Of a DNA stretch of 46,630 nucleotides, positions 41,021 to 46,630 are shown in pieces. The notes beneath the pieces are model-generated. The model ran no database searches. It was not told where the DNA came from and worked only from the letters and a program-made list of their open reading frames with translations. Both the position numbers and the translations under genes were made by a program. Each line of letters opens with the position of its first letter. Position 1 is the stretch's first letter. This stretch comes from M55B177 sp034722275 (GTDB lineage: Bacteria > Chloroflexota > Dehalococcoidia > GIF9 > AB-539-J10), in contig JAYENW010000011.1 of the NCBI GenBank assembly GCA_034722275.1, positions 1 through 46,630 on the forward strand, written 5' to 3'.

Positions 41021-43036
41021 TCAGCCTCGAACTTGCTTTTTAATAGTCTCCACGACTGCTGGGTTCTCTAAAGAAGTTACATCGCCTACGTCCTCATTGT
41101 TGGAAATAGATGCGAGTACGCGGCGCATGATTTTCCCAGAGCGTGTCTTGGGCATATCAGGCACGATGTAAACTTTATGCGGCATGGCAATCGGGCTAAT
41201 ATCGCTCCTAACTTTATTTTTGATTTTACTTTCCAGTTCCTCGCTGGGCTTGTATCCCGGCTTTAAAGAGACATAAAGGTCAGGTACAGTGCCTTTTATC
41301 TCATCTTTCTTCGCTATAACCGCTGCTTCTGCCACCTCTTCATTGGTACAAGCGGAGCTCTCTATCTCCTTAGTCCCTAATCGCTCCCCCGCAACATTTA
41401 TTACATCGTCCACTCTACCTAAAAGTCGGAAGTATCCATCTGCTGCTTGCATAGAACCATCGCCGGCGAAATAAATATAGTCGCGGTAATCCTTGCTTCC
41501 TAATTTGGAATATTTTTCATAATAGGTCTCAACATACCGGTCAGGGTCTTTCCATATTGTCTGGAACGCCCCTGGCCATGGCCTTTTAATGCATATATTC
41601 CCTGCTCTGCCAGACCCCGCTGGGATTTCACTTCCATCTTCGTCAATGACCACTGGGAATATACCTGGCATTCCTACGCCGCAACTGCCCGGCTTCATTG
41701 GTTTAAGCGCTGGCAAATTACTGCCAATGACTCCTCCGTTTTCTGTTTGCCACCATGTATCGATAATTGTCGCCTCTCCCTTTCCAACCTTCTCATAATA
41801 CCATCTCCATACTTGTGGCTCTATTGGCTCTCCCACCGTGCACATTAGCTTGAAGTGGTAGTCATATTTGCTAGGTTCATCAGGGCCGTCCTTTCTTATC
41901 ATACGGATTAAAGTAGGAGATGTATGAAATATGTTTACCCCAAGGTCTTGGGATATCCTCCAGGGTCGTCCTGCATCAGGATAGGTTGGCGTCCCTTCAT
42001 ATACTACGCTGGTTGCTGCAATAGCTAATGGGCCATAAACAATATATGAATGCCCGGTAATCCATCCTATATCTGCAAGACACCAATATGTGTCTTCAGG
42101 ATGGATGTCAAAAAGATACTTTGATGTGCCAGCAACATAACTTAAATATCCGGCATTGCTGTGCTGACATCCTTTAGGCTTTGCCGTTGTTCCACTGGTA
42201 TACATCAAAAATAGAGGGTCTTCAGCTGCCTTAGAAACAGGCTCTACTCTTTTCCCTCTACAATTCTTCAGCAGGTCATTGATGATGTAATCTCGCCCTT
42301 CAACCAGGGGAGTTTTGGAGCTATACTTGCCAGGATACCTCTCCCAGATTAAAACCTTTTCAATCTTGGTTTCCTTCAAATTTTTAAGGCAATCTTCGGC
42401 TTGAGCTTTCTGATCAAGAAACCTACCCCTTCGATAATAGCCATCTATAGTTATCAAGACCTTACTTCCAGCATCATCCGATCTGTCAGCAACATTTTTG
42501 CCGCTCATCCCACCGAACACCTCGCAGTGAATCGCACCTATTCGAGCGCAAGCAAGCATTGATATCGGCAGCTCAGCGACCATTGGCAGATGCATCGATA
42601 CTACATCGTTTTCTTTAACTCCCATATCTTGAAGGAGCGCGGCAAATTCATTGACCCTTCTGTAAAGTTCCTTGTAAGTTATAAACTGATAAAGTTCGTC
42701 TTCAGGCTCTGGCGCAAATATGATCGCTGCTTTATTTCCATATTTCTCCAAATGACGGTCAACGCAGTTGTAGCAGGCATTCAACTTCCCGCCAACGAAC
42801 CATTTGAAGAAAGGTGGGTTGCTAGCATCAAGCGTTTGTGTCCAATATCTATCCCAGCTAAGCATATCAGCATATTCCTTGAAACACTCGGGATAATTTT
42901 CTTCCGAAAAGCGGTCATAAATTTCAGGGTCATTCATATTTGCCTGTCTAATGAACTCCTCTTTAGGAGGGATATACTCCTCTTCTTTCCAATGGACTGT
43001 AATAGCCTCCTCTCCTACTCTCTTTTCTTCTGCCAT
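41021..43036 (-). CDS. acs: AMP-forming acetyl-CoA synthetase
   Basis: 671 residues, full length. ACAS_N region about 38-92 (NDPEIYDRFSEENYPECFKEYADMLSWDRYW), phosphate-binding loop YTSGTTAKPKG at 279-289, the acetate/AMP region TWWQTENGG, hinge FAGDGSMQAADGYFRLLGRVDDVINVAGERLG, and the acetylatable lysine motif TRSGKIMRR near the C-terminus. The canonical VSGHRLGT motif is VAGERLGT here. It makes acetyl-CoA from acetate with ATP. AAGGAGG precedes the ATG. A separate ACAS_N mini-protein is encoded 56 nt upstream and satP downstream. Confidence 0.97.
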   Translation of the reverse strand: MAEEKRVGEEAITVHWKEEEYIPPKEEFIRQANMNDPEIYDRFSEENYPECFKEYADMLSWDRYWTQTLDASNPPFFKWFVGGKLNACYNCVDRHLEKYGNKAAIIFAPEPEDELYQFITYKELYRRVNEFAALLQDMGVKENDVVSMHLPMVAELPISMLACARIGAIHCEVFGGMSGKNVADRSDDAGSKVLITIDGYYRRGRFLDQKAQAEDCLKNLKETKIEKVLIWERYPGKYSSKTPLVEGRDYIINDLLKNCRGKRVEPVSKAAEDPLFLMYTSGTTAKPKGCQHSNAGYLSYVAGTSKYLFDIHPEDTYWCLADIGWITGHSYIVYGPLAIAATSVVYEGTPTYPDAGRPWRISQDLGVNIFHTSPTLIRMIRKDGPDEPSKYDYHFKLMCTVGEPIEPQVWRWYYEKVGKGEATIIDTWWQTENGGVIGSNLPALKPMKPGSCGVGMPGIFPVVIDEDGSEIPAGSGRAGNICIKRPWPGAFQTIWKDPDRYVETYYEKYSKLGSKDYRDYIYFAGDGSMQAADGYFRLLGRVDDVINVAGERLGTKEIESSACTNEEVAEAAVIAKKDEIKGTVPDLYVSLKPGYKPSEELESKIKNKVRSDISPIAMPHKVYIVPDMPKTRSGKIMRRVLASISNNEDVGDVTSLENPAVVETIKKQVRG

Positions 43037-43092
43037 GTTAATACCTCCTTATTGTTTGTGTAATTGTTAGCTATTAGACTAAAATTTGAAAT

Positions 43093-43275
43093 TCAAATAT
43101 TAGCAAGCTGCTCAGCAAGCTCACCCCAGAATTTCTCAGGATTCTCAATGGACTCCTTATAAATCCTTTTATAATCCTCCATGCTCTTGATGTAAGCTTT
43201 TTTGCTTACTTCTCCTGATGGGGGGAATATACGCTTCTCCTCCATCATGGAAATCATACCTTTGTCTGCTGTCAT
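43093..43275 (-). CDS. Free-standing acetyl-CoA-synthetase N-terminal (ACAS_N) mini-protein
   Basis: 60 residues. The sequence RIFPPSGEVSKKAYIKSMEDYKRIYKESIENPEKFWGELAEQL is the ACAS_N domain that begins acetyl-CoA synthetases, and then the frame stops. The complete acs directly downstream has its own, different N-terminal region (EYIPPKEEFIRQANMNDPEIYDRFSEE). AGGAGGT is perfectly placed before the ATG and a promoter lies at 43332-43360, so it is probably translated. It may be a regulatory or assembly partner of Acs, or the remnant of a second acs copy deleted after its first domain. Confidence 0.75.
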   Translation of the reverse strand: MTADKGMISMMEEKRIFPPSGEVSKKAYIKSMEDYKRIYKESIENPEKFWGELAEQLANI

Positions 43276-43331
43276 TAAATACCTCCTATTCTGTCTTTGT
43301 TATCCTTCGTTTTTTGGTGCAAACTGTGGCG

Positions 43332-43360
43332 ATTCTAGCAAAGTCTCATGTAAAAATCAA
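43332..43360 (-). promoter_or_regulatory. Predicted promoter of the acetate module
   Basis: Minus strand: TTGATT (43355-43360, 4 of 6), a 17-nt spacer, TAGAAT (43332-43337, 5 of 6). The leader to the ACAS_N gene is about 50 nt and includes its AGGAGGT. The 407-nt gap 43276-43682 otherwise holds one hairpin and no gene I can support. Confidence 0.5.
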
Positions 43361-43474
43361 ATCGTGGCTGTCAGCGGTAATGGGCTCACAAAGGCCATCT
43401 GATACACAGCTTACCTTCACATTTACAACAGAGGCCGGACTGTGTTTGCCTAAATGCTCCTTCTTTACTAAAAT

Positions 43475-43515
43475 ATAGCAAGCTACTGCGTAGGAACTTC
43501 ACAGCAGCTTGCTAT
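43475..43515. repeat. Inverted repeat in the gap between the acetate module and the ClC gene
   Basis: ATAGCAAGCT (43475-43484) and AGCTTGCTAT (43506-43515) are perfect 10-bp arms; the stem extends inward with mismatches (CTG against CAG). On the minus strand the stem is followed by ATTTTAG. It could end antisense transcription, act as an operator, or be a remnant of a small mobile repeat. Confidence 0.5.
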
Positions 43516-43682
43516 TTAGATTAAGGCAGATAGTTCCCCTTTTATCATTTACTTGAGAAATTGGCTTCTTGTGCGTAGTTTAGTATGGAGCATATCCCTG
43601 GGAGGAGAACTGCCGCCTTTATTCTGAGGATAAGCCCAATCGGGTGAGCACGATGATTGACCAGGATTAAACCGGGTTTATT

Positions 43683-45452
43683 ATGACAGAAGAGCATAAG
43701 GATTCTCACTATGGCAAATCGTTCTCTCTGCTGAGGTACTTGCGTGCTCACCCATTTGTCTCTATCACTATCCTCAGTGTTATTGTTGGTTTAGGTGGTG
43801 GATTTGGTGCCGTCGTTTTCAGGTGGCTTATCAAGACATTTCATCAGCTTTTCTTAGTTAGAATGACTGACTCCTTAACTTTCTTAGGACATTACTCTGT
43901 CATTTTAGCACCTGTAGTAGGTGGAGCTATCGTTGGTTGCATTATTTACTTTACCAAGACAGGTGAGACAAAAGGTCATGGTGTTCCCGAAGTAATGGAA
44001 GCAGTATGGGAACAAGGGGGACGTATCCGACCGAAAGTAGCAGCGGTTAAAGTGCTGGCTTCGTCGATATGTCTTGGTAGTGGAGGTTCTGCAGGGAGGG
44101 AGGGGCCAATTGTCCAGATTGGTTCTAGCATTGGCTCAAGTCTGGCGCAGTGGTTTCGCTTGCCGGAGGATTGGGTAAAGACTCTGGTTGCCTGTGGAGC
44201 GGCGGCAGGCATCTCTGCGACGTTCAATGCTCCTATCGGGGGCATATTTTTTGCCCTTGAGATTATCTTGGGCCGGGTTCTAAGTCCGCGTCTGGGTTTT
44301 GTGGTTATAAGTTCTGTGGTGGCTGATCTCATCGCTCATATTTTTCTGGGAGACTTCCGCACTTTCGACATGCCTGTGGAATATGCTCTTAATAGTTATG
44401 GCGAATTACCTTTGTATATTTTGTTGGGTTTATTATGCGCTCTTATTGCTGTTCTTTTCACTCGCTCCCTCTATAAAATAGAAGATGGTTTTAATGCCTT
44501 AAAATTGCCAGAATATCTAAAGCCTGCTCTGGGAGGAATAGCTGTTGGTCTCATGGGATTCTACAATCCTTATCTCTTCGGTGTCGGCTATGACGGCGTG
44601 GATCAGGTGCTGGCGGGCAACATCGCGCTTTCCTCTTTAATAGCATTGCTGTTTCTGAAGATATTGGCTACTTCATTTACTCTGGGGAGTGGAGGAAGTG
44701 GGGGCATCTTTGCCCCTAGTTTATTTATGGGGGCTATGTTGGGGGGAATCTTTGGAAGGGTAGCAAGTATTTTCTTGCCTGGAGTTGTTGGCCCCTCGGG
44801 TGCTTATGCTCTGGTAGGTATGGCAGCAGTTTTTGCTGGGGCCGCACGGGCACCAATAACATCTTTCCTCATCCTTTTTGAGATGACTAGAGACTATGCC
44901 ATCATCTTGCCTCTGTTGCTGGCTGTGGTGACCAGTACCCTTCTTGCTCGCAAGCTTAGCCGTGAATCCATATATACTTTGAAGTTAGCGCGGCGTGGCA
45001 TAAGTAAAGGGCGTCCAGAGGAAGCTGCTTTCCTGTCAAAAGTTAGCGTTGGTGAGGTGATGACGCGTCATTTCCCCACTATACTAGCCAAAAAGAGCAT
45101 TCCTGAATTGGCGGAGAAGCTAAATAAGACCGGGCACCATGGGATACCTGTAATTGACGAGGAAGGTCGTCTTTGTGGAATGGTTACCTTAAGCGATATT
45201 GAATCCAGAATAACAGGAGATATTAAGAAACTTACTGTAGCTGATATCGCTACTAAGCGGTTGATTACAGCTTACCCTGATCAGCGTTTGAGTGAGTTGG
45301 TTGAACATCTGGGTATGGGAACCAGCGAAGTCCCGCGGATTCCTGTTGTGAGCCGAGAAGACCCCAGGCAGCTTTTGGGGGTATTGCGCCGCCAGGATAT
45401 TATTAAAGGTTACGCCAAAGAGGTGGCAGAAGTACATAAAGAAGAGGAATGA
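43683..45452 (+). CDS. ClC-family chloride channel with CBS pair
   Basis: 589 residues. The ClC membrane domain (about 25-435) has the selectivity motifs GSGGSAGREGP with gating Glu140, and GGIFAPSLFMGAMLG. The position of the internal proton glutamate of E. coli ClC-ec1 (E203) appears to be Ile194 (motif FALEIILGR), which suggests a passive anion channel more than a proton exchanger. A cytoplasmic CBS pair follows (about 455-575; VGEVMTRHFPTI, VADIATKRLIT). The ATG at 43683 has no close Shine-Dalgarno. Translation of tsaD is coupled by an ATGA overlap at its stop. Confidence 0.92.
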   Translation: MTEEHKDSHYGKSFSLLRYLRAHPFVSITILSVIVGLGGGFGAVVFRWLIKTFHQLFLVRMTDSLTFLGHYSVILAPVVGGAIVGCIIYFTKTGETKGHGVPEVMEAVWEQGGRIRPKVAAVKVLASSICLGSGGSAGREGPIVQIGSSIGSSLAQWFRLPEDWVKTLVACGAAAGISATFNAPIGGIFFALEIILGRVLSPRLGFVVISSVVADLIAHIFLGDFRTFDMPVEYALNSYGELPLYILLGLLCALIAVLFTRSLYKIEDGFNALKLPEYLKPALGGIAVGLMGFYNPYLFGVGYDGVDQVLAGNIALSSLIALLFLKILATSFTLGSGGSGGIFAPSLFMGAMLGGIFGRVASIFLPGVVGPSGAYALVGMAAVFAGAARAPITSFLILFEMTRDYAIILPLLLAVVTSTLLARKLSRESIYTLKLARRGISKGRPEEAAFLSKVSVGEVMTRHFPTILAKKSIPELAEKLNKTGHHGIPVIDEEGRLCGMVTLSDIESRITGDIKKLTVADIATKRLITAYPDQRLSELVEHLGMGTSEVPRIPVVSREDPRQLLGVLRRQDIIKGYAKEVAEVHKEEE

Positions 45453-46426
45453 AAGTATTAGGTATTGAAACTTCCTGTGATGAAACTGCAGCTGCAGTGG
45501 TTGAAAATGGCAGGAAGATACTTTCCAATGTTGTTGCCTCACAGATAGATATTCATGCTCGCTATGGTGGCATAGTACCTGAGGTAGCTTCAAGACAGCA
45601 CCTCCTCACCATCATCCCGGTGATAAGTAGAGCAATGGTCGAAGCTGAAGTCACCTGGCAAGATATTGATGGTGTTGCGGTGACGTATGGCCCTGGCCTG
45701 GCTGGCTCTCTGCTGGTGGGAGTAAATACAGCTAAGGCAATTGCTTGGGCTAAAAATCTGCCTGTTGTTGGAATTAACCATCTTGAAGCGCATATTTATG
45801 CTAATTGGCTAGGAAATGAGAGGTTACCGGTTTTCCCCTGTCTTTGCCTTATCGTCTCAGGAGGGCATAGCGACTTGATATTGATGAAAGGGCAGGGTCA
45901 ATTCAAGAAATTGGGGCGAACTCGCGATGATGCTGCTGGTGAAGCTCTGGATAAAGCAGCTAGAATTTTGGGATTAGGATATCCTGGCGGACCTGCTATA
46001 GAACAAGCTGCTGAACATGGAACTCCCTGCTTCAGTTTCCCTCGTGCTTGGCTTAGGGGAAACTATGATTTCAGCTTCAGTGGTTTGAAAACCTCCCTGT
46101 GGCATCTTGCCCAAAGAGAACAAATCTCGCAGGCTGATGCTGCAGCGAGTTTTCAGTGGGCGATAGTAGATGTTTTGGTTGGTAAAACGGTTGAAGCAGC
46201 CAAGCAACTGGGAGTAAAACAAATTGTGCTCAGTGGAGGCGTGACAGCTAATCAGAAGCTAAGAAAACACTTTGTTGATTGTGCACCAGTTCCCGTGGCC
46301 ATTCCTCCACCTCATTTGTGTACTGATAATGCTGCCATGGTTGCTGCTTGTGGCTATTATCATCTTCAAACTGGTGAATCAAGCAACTATGAGCTGGATG
46401 TAGTTCCCGGTCTCGGTCTGGGTTAA
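45449..46426 (+). CDS. tsaD: tRNA N6-adenosine threonylcarbamoyltransferase TsaD
   Basis: 325 residues. The start MKVLGIETSCDETAAAVV, metal ligands His111 and His115 (NHLEAH), VSGGHSDL, and the late motif TDNAAMVA are all present. It forms t6A37 in ANN-reading tRNAs together with TsaB, TsaC and TsaE, which are not in the window. Its start overlaps the ClC stop. The 145 nt after its stop contain one inverted repeat ahead of a possible edge gene. Confidence 0.97.
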   Translation: MKVLGIETSCDETAAAVVENGRKILSNVVASQIDIHARYGGIVPEVASRQHLLTIIPVISRAMVEAEVTWQDIDGVAVTYGPGLAGSLLVGVNTAKAIAWAKNLPVVGINHLEAHIYANWLGNERLPVFPCLCLIVSGGHSDLILMKGQGQFKKLGRTRDDAAGEALDKAARILGLGYPGGPAIEQAAEHGTPCFSFPRAWLRGNYDFSFSGLKTSLWHLAQREQISQADAAASFQWAIVDVLVGKTVEAAKQLGVKQIVLSGGVTANQKLRKHFVDCAPVPVAIPPPHLCTDNAAMVAACGYYHLQTGESSNYELDVVPGLGLG

Positions 46427-46521
46427 AGAAAGGATGCTGAGTATCTCTCTTATGTCGCAGTAGTAATAAGGTCTTGTGTTGAAAGAGAATTGGTTGCGGA
46501 GGCTGAGATACATGGGTAACA

Positions 46522-46560
46522 CTCATGGTATGGTTAGTAGCGATATTAAGTTACCATGAG
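46522..46560 (+). promoter_or_regulatory. Inverted repeat overlapping the Shine-Dalgarno of the edge ORF
   Basis: CTCATGGTA (46522-46530) and TACCATGAG (46552-46560) form a perfect 9-bp stem with a 21-nt loop. The last three bases of the right arm are the first half of GAGGAG (46558-46563), the ribosome binding site of the ORF at 46572. Confidence 0.4.
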
Positions 46561-46571
46561 GAGTTATCGAA

Positions 46572-46630
46572 ATGAGAAAACCAAGCAGCTTCTATTTCTT
46601 TAAAACCAAGCCTATCATCTCAAAGAGTAG
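46572..46630 (+). CDS. Possible start of an unidentified gene (partial, runs off the window)
   Basis: From ATG 46572 the frame is open to the right edge (19 full codons, MRKPSSFYFFKTKP then IISKS). GAGGAG lies 8 nt upstream. The fragment is too short to assign; it is basic and aromatic. The call depends on the strong Shine-Dalgarno alone. Confidence 0.35.
   Translation, partial: MRKPSSFYFFKTKPIISKS

Noticed and set aside
1..46630. Search for CRISPR arrays, tRNA genes, transposase genes and prophage genes
   Set aside because: No regularly spaced repeats, no tRNA-like cloverleaf apart from tmRNA, and no recombinase or transposase motif were seen by eye.

Overview
The window is a gene-dense, almost entirely chromosomal-core stretch of about 46.6 kb with moderate GC. 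Content points to an anaerobic member of the Chloroflexota, most likely Dehalococcoidia. The tmRNA tag read here (AEREPVFA) resembles the Dehalococcoides tag as I remember it. An archaeal-type sulfide-to-homocysteine gene set sits beside a sulfide-type Thi4, and transketolase is split into two genes. No sequence search was possible, so the taxonomy is inference. I saw no tRNA, rRNA, CRISPR array, insertion sequence or prophage.

Layout. 1-2905: end of the ATP synthase operon (atpA 3' end, atpG, atpD, atpC). 2941-3461: rpsP-khpA on the minus strand. 3546-6719: four-gene minus-strand operon (Thi4 thiazole synthase, COG1900/DUF39 homocysteine protein, NIL-ferredoxin, COG2122/UPF0280), preceded by fdhD. 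7870-13058: plus-strand run of a CNNM/CorC membrane protein, a DUF2344 protein, an ADP-forming acyl-CoA synthetase alpha subunit, tilS and a small Smr protein. 13149-18285: yajC, miaB, degV, a dUTPase-like gene and split transketolase. 18421-24411: a TIM-barrel amidohydrolase, thpR, a small helical protein, pyrG, transaldolase, rho and an unlisted 57-residue Cys4 protein.

24418-26976: thiolase, then smpB-DUF4342-ssrA (tmRNA) in one direction. 27035-29981: comEA-comEC. 30047-33543: a methyltransferase-like protein and a three-gene ABC-2 exporter with a NEW3-domain protein. 33619-40309: rph, proBA and mfd. 40347-43275: an acetate module (free-standing ACAS_N mini-protein, AMP-forming acetyl-CoA synthetase, SatP-type acetate transporter). 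43683-46426: ClC protein and tsaD. The first codons of a further gene may lie at the right edge.

The genes fit an anaerobe that assimilates sulfide into homocysteine and thiazole, takes up and activates acetate, interconverts sugar phosphates through the non-oxidative pentose phosphate route, and takes up DNA. The main points for a second look are: the sulfide operon; an FdhD without its CxxC; DUF4342 between the two trans-translation genes; ComEC with Gln in place of two metal-ligand His; the free-standing ACAS_N domain; a perfect 30-bp palindrome inside a coding sequence; and a recurring promoter layout that predicts leaderless or nearly leaderless mRNAs.
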